DNA of 64,000 nucleotides, taken from the NCBI RefSeq assembly GCF_003999975.1, contig NZ_RJAC01000021.1, positions 1 to 64,000 on the forward strand, written 5' to 3'. The translations under genes and the position numbers were made by a program. This DNA comes from Actinoplanes solisilvae (GTDB taxonomy: Bacteria; Actinomycetota; Actinomycetes; Mycobacteriales; Micromonosporaceae). This document shows positions 17,617 to 26,127 of the stretch, piece after piece (position 1 is the first letter of the stretch; each line of letters begins with the position of its first letter). The notes below the pieces were generated by a model. It searched no databases, was not told the DNA's origin, and was given only the letters and a program-made list of their open reading frames with translations.

Positions 17617-18582
17617 GTGAGCGACAAGAAGATCATTGCTGTGCTGGGTTCGACCGGTTCGCAGGGTGGCGGCCTGGTACGCGCCATCCTCGACGACCCG
17701 GACGGGCAGTTCGCGGTTCGGGCGATCACCCGCAACGCCGGTTCGGACAAGGCGAAGGAGTACGCCGCCCGCGGCGCCGAGGTCGTCGAGGCCGACCTGG
17801 ACGACGAGGCGAGCATCGCCGCCGCGTTCGCCGGTGCCTACGGCGCGTACATCGTCACGAACTTCTGGGACGCCCTGCCCGAGTCCGAGACCCGCAACCG
17901 TTCGCAGCGCGAGAAGGACCAGGCCCGCAACGCCGCCCGCGCCGCGAAGACCGCCGGCCTCAAGCACGTCGTGTGGTCGACCCTGGAGGACACCCGCCCG
18001 CACTTCGAGCACCTCGGCAGCGAGCTGCCCGACCTCGAGGACGGCTACAAGGTGCCGCACTTCGACGTGAAGGGCGAGCAGAACGCGTACTTCATGCAGC
18101 TCGGCATCCCCACCACGTTCCTGGAGACGACGTTCTACTACGAGTCGTTCCTGGCCGGCCAGGGCCCGCGCCGCGCCGAGGACGGCAGCCTCATCCTGGC
18201 CCTCCCGCTCGCTGACACCGCCCTCTCGATGGTCGCCTCGGAGGACATCGGCCGAACGGCGTACGGCATTTTCAAGGCCGGCCCGCGCTTCATCGGCCGC
18301 ACCGTCGGCCTGGCCGGCGCCCACGCCACCGGCGCCGAGCTGGCCGAGCTCTTCGGCCGCGTGCTGGGCGAGAAGGTCACCTACGTGCCCGTAACGTTCG
18401 ACCAGATGCGCGCCGCCGAGTGGGACCTCGCCATGGAGGTCGGCAACATGTTCCAGTTCTACTCGGAGGCCGCCGAAACCTTCGTAGGCAACCGGGACCT
18501 CAACCTGGTCCGCGAGATCAACCCCCAGCTCAAGCCGCTCGAGCAGTGGGCCAACGAGCACCGCGACCAGCTCAAGGCCTGA
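17617..18582 (+). CDS. NmrA-like NAD(P)-binding protein
   Basis: The 321-residue atypical short-chain dehydrogenase has the N-terminal motif VLGSTGSQGGGLVRAIL (GxxGxxG, about 9-15), ADLDDEASIAAAF and GAYGAYIVTNFWD, as in NmrA and HSCARG proteins, which bind NADP(H) and sense redox or act as reductases. The GTG 17617 start follows AGGAACAGGA. A TTGACA hexamer at 17560-17565 may be the -35. The convergent XRE regulator ends 19 bp away. It is probably a single-gene unit. Confidence 0.85.
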   Translation: MSDKKIIAVLGSTGSQGGGLVRAILDDPDGQFAVRAITRNAGSDKAKEYAARGAEVVEADLDDEASIAAAFAGAYGAYIVTNFWDALPESETRNRSQREKDQARNAARAAKTAGLKHVVWSTLEDTRPHFEHLGSELPDLEDGYKVPHFDVKGEQNAYFMQLGIPTTFLETTFYYESFLAGQGPRRAEDGSLILALPLADTALSMVASEDIGRTAYGIFKAGPRFIGRTVGLAGAHATGAELAELFGRVLGEKVTYVPVTFDQMRAAEWDLAMEVGNMFQFYSEAAETFVGNRDLNLVREINPQLKPLEQWANEHRDQLKA

Positions 18583-18601
18583 CCGTACGACCGCCGGCTC
18601 G

Positions 18602-19414
18602 TCACAGGTTGGCGAGCCGGCGAAGCCCTTTCTGCGACGCCGCGTCGGCACCGGTGAGGAACACGACCTGTTGTCCCGTGGCGTCCGGCACGTTCAGGGC
18701 CTCAACGGTAAGCAGCAGTTCCCCCACCAGCGGATGCCTGTACCCGACCACAGCCTCGGTGCACTCGTCGACCGTCTGCGCCGCCCACAGCCGCCCGAAG
18801 TCCGCGCTGCCGGCCCGCAGCTCATCGATCAGTTCGGCCAGCTCGGTGTCGTCCGGGAAGTTGCCGACGGCCAGACGCAGATAAGCGGTCGTATTCCGCG
18901 CGGCCTTCTCCCAGTCGGTGTGGGTGGCCCGCGCGGCCGGGTCGAGGAACAGCCGCCGGGCCAGGTTGACCGGCTGCCCCTGTTCCAAGCCGTGCAGCGT
19001 GTACGCGACCCGGTTGCCGGCCAGCAGGTCGAAGCGCCGGCCCACGATGTAGGCCATCCGCTCGGTGTCCGCCTCGACCAGCGACCGCAGCGAGGGCCGA
19101 ACGGCCTCGGGCCCCACCGCCCGCCGCCCCGACGGATTGGCGAGCCGCCCCAGATGCCGACGCTCGGTCTCATCCAGCCGCAGCGCATCCGCGATCGAGT
19201 TGAGCACAGCATCAGACATCTGATGGTTCTCACCCTGCTCGATGCGGGTGTAGTACTTGACGCTCATCCCCGCGAGCAGCGCCACTTCCTCACGCCGCAG
19301 CCCCGGCACCCGCCGCGCCGAAGGCACAACCGGCACGCTCGTCTCGGCCGGTGTCAGGGCGGCCCGGCGGGCCCGCAGGAAATCCCCCAGCTCGGTGTTC
19401 TTGCGCGCAACCAC
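18602..19414 (-). CDS. XRE-family regulator with MmyB-like ligand domain
   Basis: An N-terminal helix-turn-helix (RREEVALLAGMSVKYYTRIEQG) is followed by the MmyB-type ligand-binding domain (DLLAGNRVAYTL, TDWEKAARNTTAYLRLAVG, FGRLWAAQTVDE). Such regulators often control a neighbouring short-chain dehydrogenase or NmrA gene, here the convergent one. The start is uncertain; GTG 19412-19414 (VVARKNTELGDFL) fits the family, while TTG 19444 would add ten residues. Confidence 0.85.
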   Translation of the reverse strand: MVARKNTELGDFLRARRAALTPAETSVPVVPSARRVPGLRREEVALLAGMSVKYYTRIEQGENHQMSDAVLNSIADALRLDETERRHLGRLANPSGRRAVGPEAVRPSLRSLVEADTERMAYIVGRRFDLLAGNRVAYTLHGLEQGQPVNLARRLFLDPAARATHTDWEKAARNTTAYLRLAVGNFPDDTELAELIDELRAGSADFGRLWAAQTVDECTEAVVGYRHPLVGELLLTVEALNVPDATGQQVVFLTGADAASQKGLRRLANL

Positions 19415-19496
19415 AACAACATGGTCACTCGCCGACGCCCACAACGCCCACCCCGGGCACCAAAAACGTGATCTCCGTCCGCCCCCGCAGGGCGCC

Positions 19497-19550
19497 TCAG
19501 GTGCGCTTCTTCCGAGACCAGATCACGAAGAACGCGCAGAGGACCAACAT
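19497..19550 (-). CDS. possible 17-residue membrane peptide behind glpD
   Basis: The frame MLVLCAFFVIWSRKKRT ends 86 bp downstream of the glpD stop on the same strand. A hydrophobic run followed by SRKKR is a classic inside-positive membrane anchor, and the hydrophobic run continues upstream of the ATG (PVAVV). It may be a real micropeptide or the tail of a lost membrane protein. No ribosome site is obvious. Confidence 0.2.
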   Translation of the reverse strand: MLVLCAFFVIWSRKKRT

Positions 19551-19585
19551 GACGACGGCGACCGGCCGTCGCAGCGTTGGAGGAC

Positions 19586-21289
19586 CTACGTCCCCGCAGT
19601 CAACGGCAGCACATCCGGCGCCCCTAGCCGAGCAGCATCGGCGGTCTCGTCGTCCGGCTGCTCCTGGGAGGCCCGCTCAGCTTCGACCCGGAGCCGGTAG
19701 TTCTTCACCTCGTTGGCCGTCTGCTCCGGCGTCCACCCGAGCACGCCGGCCATGAGATCAGCCGCCTCCTGAGCCGAAGCCACCCCCCGGTCGAAGGTCT
19801 CGATCGAGATGCGAGTACGCCGGGTCAGAACGTCCTCGAGATGACGAGCTCCCTCGTGGCTGGCCGCATACACGACTTCCGCCCGCAGGTAGTCGTCTGC
19901 CCCGCCCAGCGGCTGCCCGAGCGACTTGTCCGCCGCGATCAGTTCGAGGACTTCGTGCACGAGGTTGCCGTACCGGCCCAGCAGGTGTTCGACCCGGGCC
20001 ACGTGCAATCCCGACGAGGACGCCAGCACCCGGCGCTGGTTGAACAGGGCCGGGAACCCGTCCGCGCCCAGCAGCGGCACCCTCTCGGTGCAGGACGGCG
20101 GCACCGAGCGCCCGAGACCGTGCACGCTCGCGTCCACCGCGTCGCGGGCCATCACCCGGTATGTCGTGTATTTGCCCCCCGCCACCACGACCAGCCCCGG
20201 CGTAGGACTGCCCACCATGTGCTCGCGGGACAGCTTCGACGTGGCCTCCGACTCGCCCGACAGCAGCGGCCGAAGCCCCGCGTACACCCCCTGCACGTCC
20301 GACCGTGACAGGGGCGTGGTCAGCACGGTGTTGACGTGTTCCAGCAGGTAGTCGATGTCGGTGCTGGACGCCGCCGGATGTGACTTGTCCAGCGACCAGT
20401 CGGTGTCGGTCGTGCCGACGATCCAGTGCCGCCCCCACGGGATCACGAAGAGCACGCTCTTCTCCGTGCGCAGGATCAGCCCGCTCGACGACTGGATGCG
20501 ATCGCGTGGCACGACCAGGTGGATGCCCTTCGAGGCGCGGACGTGGAACTGCCCGCGTTCGCCGACGAGTTTCTGTGTGTCGTCCGTCCAGACCCCGGTC
20601 GCGTTGATCACCTGCTGGGCCCGTACCTCGAAGGTCGTGTCGAATTCAAGGTCCTTGACCCGTACGCCGGTGACGCGCTCGCCCTCCCGAAGGAAGCCGA
20701 CCACTTCGGTGCGGGACGCCACGTGCGCCCCGTACGCCGCCGCCGTCCGGGCCAGGAACATCGTGTGCCGGGCGTCGTCGACCTGCGCGTCGTAGTACTG
20801 GATGGCGCCGACCAGTGCGTCCTTGCGCAGCGCCGGCGAGACCCGCAGGGCGTGCGAGCGGGTGAGGTGCCGGTGCCGGGGCATGCCGCCGCCCAGCGCC
20901 ATCGTGTCGTACAGGGTCACGCCGGCCCCGGTGTACGCGCGTTCCCACGCCCGGTGCTTGAGGGGGTAGAGGAACCGGACCGGCCGGGCCAGGTGCGGGG
21001 CCAGGCGCGACAGGATCAGGTCCCGCTCGTGCAGCGCCTCTTTGACCAGGCCGAAGTCGAGCATCTCGAGGTAGCGCAGGCCGCCGTGCAGCAGCTTGCT
21101 CGAGCGGCTGGACGTGCCCGAGGCCAGGTCGCGCGCCTCGACCAGTCCGGTGGAGAGGCCGCGGGTGACGGCGTCGAGCGCCGCCCCCGCTCCGACCACT
21201 CCGCCGCCGATCACCAGGACGTCGAGCTCAGCGTCGGCCAGTGCGGCCAGCGCCGATGCCCGATAGGTGGGGGAAAGTGCGACTGTCAT
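19586..21289 (-). CDS. glpD: aerobic glycerol-3-phosphate dehydrogenase
   Basis: The 567-residue FAD enzyme oxidises sn-glycerol-3-phosphate to dihydroxyacetone phosphate, feeding electrons to quinone at the membrane. The FAD motif DVLVIGGGVVGAG and the family signature SSRSSKLLHGGLRYLE are at the N terminus; VVAGGKYTTYRVMA near 370 and a C-terminal DAO_C helical domain are present. It is the last gene of glpF-glpK-glpD, 80 bp after glpK, with AAAGGAACTGAAGC before the ATG. Confidence 0.95.
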   Translation of the reverse strand: MTVALSPTYRASALAALADAELDVLVIGGGVVGAGAALDAVTRGLSTGLVEARDLASGTSSRSSKLLHGGLRYLEMLDFGLVKEALHERDLILSRLAPHLARPVRFLYPLKHRAWERAYTGAGVTLYDTMALGGGMPRHRHLTRSHALRVSPALRKDALVGAIQYYDAQVDDARHTMFLARTAAAYGAHVASRTEVVGFLREGERVTGVRVKDLEFDTTFEVRAQQVINATGVWTDDTQKLVGERGQFHVRASKGIHLVVPRDRIQSSSGLILRTEKSVLFVIPWGRHWIVGTTDTDWSLDKSHPAASSTDIDYLLEHVNTVLTTPLSRSDVQGVYAGLRPLLSGESEATSKLSREHMVGSPTPGLVVVAGGKYTTYRVMARDAVDASVHGLGRSVPPSCTERVPLLGADGFPALFNQRRVLASSSGLHVARVEHLLGRYGNLVHEVLELIAADKSLGQPLGGADDYLRAEVVYAASHEGARHLEDVLTRRTRISIETFDRGVASAQEAADLMAGVLGWTPEQTANEVKNYRLRVEAERASQEQPDDETADAARLGAPDVLPLTAGT

Positions 21290-21369
21290 CCCGCTTCAGT
21301 TCCTTTCGGTTTTCCGCCGCGGATAGACACAGCTCTTGTTCCTTCCGGTAATCGGCTGCGGTTACTGCC

Positions 21370-22887
21370 TCAGTCCACGTCTACCCAGTTCAGCGTCCGT
21401 TCCACGGCCTTCTTCCACTTGGCATAGCCTTCGGCCCGCTGCTCGTCGTTCCATTCGGGCTGCCAGCGCTTCGATTCGTTCCAGTTCTCGCGCAGCTCGT
21501 CGGTGTTCTTCCAGAAACCAACGGCCAGACCAGCCGCGTACGCCGCCCCGAGCGCGGTGGTCTCCGCGACCACCGGGCGACTGACCGGCACCCCGAGCAC
21601 GTCCGCCTGGATCTGCATGCACAGGTTGTTGGCCGTGATGCCGCCGTCGACCTTGAGCACGTCCAGATTGACCCCGGAGTCCTGCGCCATCGCGTCGACC
21701 ACGTCTTTGCTCTGGTAGCAGATCGATTCGAGCGTGGCCCGGGCGATGTGCGCGTCGGTGTTGTAGCGGGACAGCCCGACAATCGCCCCGCGCGCGTCCG
21801 AGCGCCAGTAGGGCGCGAACAGACCCGAGAACGCCGGCACGAAGTAGACGCCGCCGTTGTCCTGCACCTGCGACGCCAGCCGCTCGCTCTCGGAGGCGTC
21901 GTTGAGGATGTGCAACTGGTCGCGCAGCCACTGCACGGCCGACCCGGTCACCGCGATCGAGCCCTCCAGGGCGTAGACCGGGGCCGCGTCGCCGAACTTG
22001 AAGCACACCGTCGTGAGCAGGCCGTTCTCGGAGCGGACGAGCTCGGTGCCGGTGTTGAGCAGCATGAAGTTGCCGGTGCCGTACGTGTTCTTGGCCTCGC
22101 CGGGCGCGAAGCACACCTGCCCGACCATGGCCGCCTGCTGGTCGCCGAGGTCGCCGGTCAGCGGGATCTCCCCGCCGAACGGGTTCGGCCAGCGCACCAC
22201 CCCGTACGTGTTGGGGTCGGACGACGGGCGGATCTCGGGCAGCATCGAGCGGGGGATGTTGAAGAACCCGAGGAGTTCGTCGTCCCAGTCGAGGGTTTCG
22301 AGGTTCATCAGCATCGTGCGGCTGGCGTTGGTGACGTCGGTGAGGTGGTGCCCGCCGTCCTGCCCGCCGGTCATGTTCCAGATCAGCCAGCTGTCCGTGT
22401 TGCCGAAGATCGCGTCGCCGCGCTCGGCCGCCGCGCGTACGCCGTCGACGTTGTCCAGGATCCACTGGATCTTGCCGCCGCTGAAGTACGTGGCCGGCGG
22501 GAGGCCGGCCTTGCGGCGGATGACGTCGCCGCGGCCGTCGCGGTCGAGCGCCGAGGCGATCCGGTCGGTGCGGGTGTCCTGCCAGACGATGGCGTTGTAG
22601 TAGGGCCGGCCGGTCTTGCGGTCCCACACCACCGCCGTCTCGCGCTGGTTGGTGATGCCCAGCGCGGCCAGGTCGGTCGTCTGCAGGTTGGCCTTCTGCA
22701 TCGCCGTGCGGATGACCGTGCCCGCCCGGTCGAGGATCTCCACCGGGTTGTGCTCGACCCAACCGGCCTGGGGCAGGATCTGCTCGTGCTCGAGCTGGTG
22801 GCGGGCCACCTCGTTGCCGCCGTGATCGAAGATCATGAAGCGGGTGCTGGTCGTGCCCTGGTCGATGGCGCCGACAAAGTCAGCCAT
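21370..22887 (-). CDS. glpK: glycerol kinase 1
   Basis: The 505-residue FGGY kinase phosphorylates glycerol to glycerol-3-phosphate. Signatures are GAIDQGTTSTRFMIFD at the N terminus, TNQRETAVVWD, KVDGGITANNLCMQ and GAAYAAGLAVGFW. ATG 22885-22887 has TTTGGAGG upstream and overlaps the glpF stop by 8 bp, so glpF and glpK are translationally coupled. A second glycerol kinase lies across the divergent promoter region. Confidence 0.95.
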   Translation of the reverse strand: MADFVGAIDQGTTSTRFMIFDHGGNEVARHQLEHEQILPQAGWVEHNPVEILDRAGTVIRTAMQKANLQTTDLAALGITNQRETAVVWDRKTGRPYYNAIVWQDTRTDRIASALDRDGRGDVIRRKAGLPPATYFSGGKIQWILDNVDGVRAAAERGDAIFGNTDSWLIWNMTGGQDGGHHLTDVTNASRTMLMNLETLDWDDELLGFFNIPRSMLPEIRPSSDPNTYGVVRWPNPFGGEIPLTGDLGDQQAAMVGQVCFAPGEAKNTYGTGNFMLLNTGTELVRSENGLLTTVCFKFGDAAPVYALEGSIAVTGSAVQWLRDQLHILNDASESERLASQVQDNGGVYFVPAFSGLFAPYWRSDARGAIVGLSRYNTDAHIARATLESICYQSKDVVDAMAQDSGVNLDVLKVDGGITANNLCMQIQADVLGVPVSRPVVAETTALGAAYAAGLAVGFWKNTDELRENWNESKRWQPEWNDEQRAEGYAKWKKAVERTLNWVDVD

Positions 22888-23725
22888 TGCGTGCCTCCAA
22901 ATGCTCTCGGCCGTGGCCTTCGGGCAGCTCTCCCGGCTCCTGCGGTCCCGCCGAGGGCAGGAACCGTCCGACCAGCACCTGGTACAGGCCGGCGCCGACA
23001 ACGCCACCGATGATGGGTGCCACGATAGGGATCCAGAAATACAGATACCCTGTCTGGTCCCGCCATGCTCCGCCGTACCCGGTGAGGAAGCTGGCGAGTC
23101 GCGGCCCGAAGTCGCGGGCCGGGTTGATGGCGTATCCGGCGTTCGTGCCCCACGCCATGCCGATCGCCACGACGATCAGGCCGATGATCCACGGGGCCAG
23201 GTTGGCGCCCGGGGGAGTGCCCAGCACGTCGGTGACGGCCAGGATCAGGAACAGCAGGATCGCCGTGCCGATGATCTGGTCGCGGAAGGCGCCCCACTCG
23301 CCGACCGGCAAAGTCCCGTTGCCGGGCAGCGTGGAGAAGACGCCCTGGGTCTTGATCGTCAGGCCCGGGTCGGCCGCGTGCAGCACCTCGGTGTAGTTCC
23401 ACCGCACGAGGAGCGCGGCCACGAAGGCGCCGAGGGTCTGCGCGAGGGCGTACGGGAGGACCTTGCGCCACTCGAAGCCTTTGAAGACCGCGAGCGCGAC
23501 GGTGACGGCGGGGTTGAGGTGCGCCCCGCTGACGCGCCCGGCTACGTAGATGCCGAGCACCACGCCGAGGCCCCAGGCCCAGGCGATGCTGTCGTGATCA
23601 CCGATGCCGGCCGCGGCCACCTGGGCCACCACGCCGACACCGAAGAGAATGAGAATCATGGTCCCGGCGAACTCAGCGGCCAGTTCGCCGACTATGCCTC
23701 CCGGGACTTTCCGAGGTGGTGCCAT
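22880..23725 (-). CDS. glpF: glycerol uptake facilitator (aquaglyceroporin)
   Basis: The 281-residue MIP channel has six membrane spans and both pore motifs, SGAHLNPAVTV and GYAINPARDFGP. The Asp after the second NPAR is the mark of glycerol-conducting members. It is the first gene of the glpFKD operon, preceded by TAGGAGG at good distance, and shares its upstream region with the divergent IclR regulator. Confidence 0.93.
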   Translation of the reverse strand: MAPPRKVPGGIVGELAAEFAGTMILILFGVGVVAQVAAAGIGDHDSIAWAWGLGVVLGIYVAGRVSGAHLNPAVTVALAVFKGFEWRKVLPYALAQTLGAFVAALLVRWNYTEVLHAADPGLTIKTQGVFSTLPGNGTLPVGEWGAFRDQIIGTAILLFLILAVTDVLGTPPGANLAPWIIGLIVVAIGMAWGTNAGYAINPARDFGPRLASFLTGYGGAWRDQTGYLYFWIPIVAPIIGGVVGAGLYQVLVGRFLPSAGPQEPGELPEGHGREHLEARNG

Positions 23726-23806
23726 GTGCCCTCCTACCGTGTTACCACTGGGGCTGCCATTGCCCCGGACGCTAGGTATCGAGTCGAGCACGGACAATGA
23801 ACGCCA

Positions 23807-23821
23807 TTCGACAATGTCGAA
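23807..23821. promoter_or_regulatory. operator for the glycerol regulator
   Basis: TTCGACA-A-TGTCGAA is a perfect 15-bp palindrome midway between divergent glpF and iclR (81 bp from the glpF start, 45 bp from iclR). Size and symmetry fit an IclR-family operator controlling both transcription units. Confidence 0.65.
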
Positions 23822-23866
23822 CGTCGGAAAGCTGGACGTGGCGGCTCGGCGACATAGAGTCGAAAC

Positions 23867-24640
23867 GTGCCGGGAACAGTGCAGTCCATCGAGCGCGCCG
23901 CAGCGGTGTTGCGGCTGCTCGCGGGCGGTTCCGGGCGGCTCTCCCTGGCCGAGATCAGCCGTTCGCTCGATTTGGCCAAACCGACGACCCACGGCATCCT
24001 CCAGACGTTGCGCAAGGTCGGCTTCGTCGAGCAGGACAGGGTCAGCGGCCACTACCAGCTCGGCGCGGCCATGCTGCGGCTCGGCACCGGCTTTCTCGAC
24101 GTCAACGAGCTGCGCTCCCGCTCGATCAACTGGGCCGACCCGCTCGCCGCGCGCAGCGGTGAGGCCGTACGCATCGGGACCGTGCTCGACGGCCAGGTGC
24201 TCGTCGTCCACCACGTCTTCCGGCCCGACGACACCTTCCAGACGCTCGACGTGGGCAGTCTCCTGCCGATCCACGCGACCGCCCTCGGCAAGGCCCTGCT
24301 GGCCTACCGTGCCGACGGCGCCGCCGCTCCCGCCGCACTTGACCGGTTCACCAGCCGTACGGCCGGCACCCAGCGTGAGCTGACCGAGGCCCTGCGGGCG
24401 GTACGCGAGGCCGGCTGGAGCGCCGAGGTCGAGGAGTTGCACCGCGGCGAGGCGTCGATCGCCGCGCCGATCCGGGCCTACGGCGGGCTCGTCGTCGGCG
24501 CGATCGGCATCTCGGGCCACGTCGAACGCATCTGCGACAGCCACTACCGCCCGCGGCCCGCGCTGGTGGCCAATGTGAGGGACGCCGCCCGCGCGGTCTC
24601 CCGTGATCTTGGAGCGACATTCCGAGGAGGGGCCCCATGA
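23867..24640 (+). CDS. IclR-family regulator of glycerol genes (GylR-like)
   Basis: The 257-residue protein has an N-terminal winged helix (AAAVLRLLAGGSGRLSLAEISRSLDLAKPTTHGIL in two parts) and an IclR effector domain (GEAVRIGTVLDGQVLVVHH, LPIHATALGKALLA, GAIGISGHVERI). The position between glpF and a glycerol kinase makes it the counterpart of Streptomyces GylR, a repressor relieved by glycerol-3-phosphate; that role is inferred from context. Its stop overlaps the second kinase start by ATGA. Confidence 0.9.
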   Translation: MPGTVQSIERAAAVLRLLAGGSGRLSLAEISRSLDLAKPTTHGILQTLRKVGFVEQDRVSGHYQLGAAMLRLGTGFLDVNELRSRSINWADPLAARSGEAVRIGTVLDGQVLVVHHVFRPDDTFQTLDVGSLLPIHATALGKALLAYRADGAAAPAALDRFTSRTAGTQRELTEALRAVREAGWSAEVEELHRGEASIAAPIRAYGGLVVGAIGISGHVERICDSHYRPRPALVANVRDAARAVSRDLGATFRGGAP

Positions 24641-26127
24641 CCGAGCGCTACGTCGTCGCCATCGACCAGGGCACCACCTCGACCCGGTGCATCGTCATCG
24701 ACCGGCGGGGCCAGCTCGTCTCGCTCGCCCAGCAGGAGCACAAGCAGCACTTCCCGAAGCCGGGCTGGGTCGAGCACGACGCCGCCGAGATCTGGCGCAA
24801 CGTCGAACGGCTCGGCCCCGAGGCGCTGCGCCGGGCGGGCGCCACCATCGACCAGGTCGCCGCCATCGGCATCGCCAACCAGCGCGAGACCACGATCCTG
24901 TGGGACAAGAAGACCGGCCAGCCGATCGGGCACGCCGTCGTCTGGCAGGACACCCGCACCGACACGATGGTCGGCCGGCTCGACCACCTTCCGGGCGCTG
25001 AGGGCGTACGCCACCGGTCCGGTCTTCCCCTGGCCACGTACTTCTCGGGGCCGCGAGTGCGGTGGATGCTCGACCACACACCCGGCTTGCTCGAGCGGGC
25101 CGAGCGCGGCGAGGTGCTGTTCGGCACGATGGAGACCTGGCTGATCTGGAAGCTGACCGGCGGGCTGCACGTCACCGACGTGACCAACGCGAGCCGCACG
25201 CTGCTGCTCGACATCCACACGCTCGACTGGTCGCCGGCGTCGCTCGAGTTCTTCGGCATCCCGCGCGCGATGCTGCCCGAGGTGCGCCCGTCGATCGGCG
25301 TGTTCGGCACGGCCACCGCGGCGTTCCCCGGGGTGCGCATCGGTGCGGCACTCGGCGATCAGCAGGCGGCCCTGTTCGGCCAGACCTGTTTCGCGCCGGG
25401 TGAGGCCAAATGTACGTACGGGACGGGCAGTTTCCTGCTGCTCAACACCGGTTCGGAACTGGTGCGCTCGACCCACGGCCTGCTCAGCACCGTCGCCTAT
25501 CAGATCAAGGGCGAACCGGCCGCGTACGCCCTGGAAGGCTCGATCGCGATCACGGGTTCGCTGGTGCAGTGGTTCCGTGACCAGCTCGAACTCATCGCCA
25601 GCGCGCCGGAGATCGAGACGCTGGCGCGCACTGTCAGCGACAACGGCGGGTGCTACATCGTGCCGGCGTTCAGCGGCCTCTACGCCCCGCACTGGCGCAG
25701 CGAAGCCCGCGGGGTGATCGTCGGGCTCACCTCGTACATCACCAAGGGTCACCTCGCCCGAGCCGTGCTGGAGGCCAGCGCGTGGCAGACGCGCGAGGTG
25801 GTCGACGCGATGAACGCCGATTCGGGGCTGGCGCTCAAGACGCTGCGCGTGGACGGCGGGATGACGGCCGACAATCTGCTCATGCAGTACATCGCCGACG
25901 TTCTCGATGTGCCGGTGGTGCGGCCGCTCGCTGCTGAGACCGTGTCGCTCGGGGCGGCGTACGGCGCTGGGCTGGCTGTCGGCTATTGGCCCGATCTGGA
26001 GGGTTTGCGGCAGAACTGGCACCGGGCGGCGCAGTGGATGCCCACGATGGACGCCGAGCGCCGCGACAGCGAGTACGCGAACTGGAAGCGGGCGGTGTCA
26101 CGCACGTTCGACTGGATCCAGGGCTGA
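24637..26127 (+). CDS. glpK: glycerol kinase 2
   Basis: The 496-residue FGGY kinase is clearly paralogous to the kinase in glpFKD: VAIDQGTTSTRCIVID, ANQRETTILWDKKTG, RVDGGMTADNLLMQ, GAAYGAGLAVGYW. It is translationally coupled to the IclR regulator. Two kinases with one facilitator in one regulon could mean different expression timing or different affinity, or a relaxed substrate range for this copy. Its 3' end overlaps the convergent SARP gene by 30 bp. Confidence 0.93.
   Translation: MTERYVVAIDQGTTSTRCIVIDRRGQLVSLAQQEHKQHFPKPGWVEHDAAEIWRNVERLGPEALRRAGATIDQVAAIGIANQRETTILWDKKTGQPIGHAVVWQDTRTDTMVGRLDHLPGAEGVRHRSGLPLATYFSGPRVRWMLDHTPGLLERAERGEVLFGTMETWLIWKLTGGLHVTDVTNASRTLLLDIHTLDWSPASLEFFGIPRAMLPEVRPSIGVFGTATAAFPGVRIGAALGDQQAALFGQTCFAPGEAKCTYGTGSFLLLNTGSELVRSTHGLLSTVAYQIKGEPAAYALEGSIAITGSLVQWFRDQLELIASAPEIETLARTVSDNGGCYIVPAFSGLYAPHWRSEARGVIVGLTSYITKGHLARAVLEASAWQTREVVDAMNADSGLALKTLRVDGGMTADNLLMQYIADVLDVPVVRPLAAETVSLGAAYGAGLAVGYWPDLEGLRQNWHRAAQWMPTMDAERRDSEYANWKRAVSRTFDWIQG

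Noticed and set aside
24544..26022. A 492-codon minus-strand frame opposite the second glycerol kinase
   Set aside because: Shadow frame: the plus strand encodes an intact FGGY kinase, while the antisense translation shows no motif.
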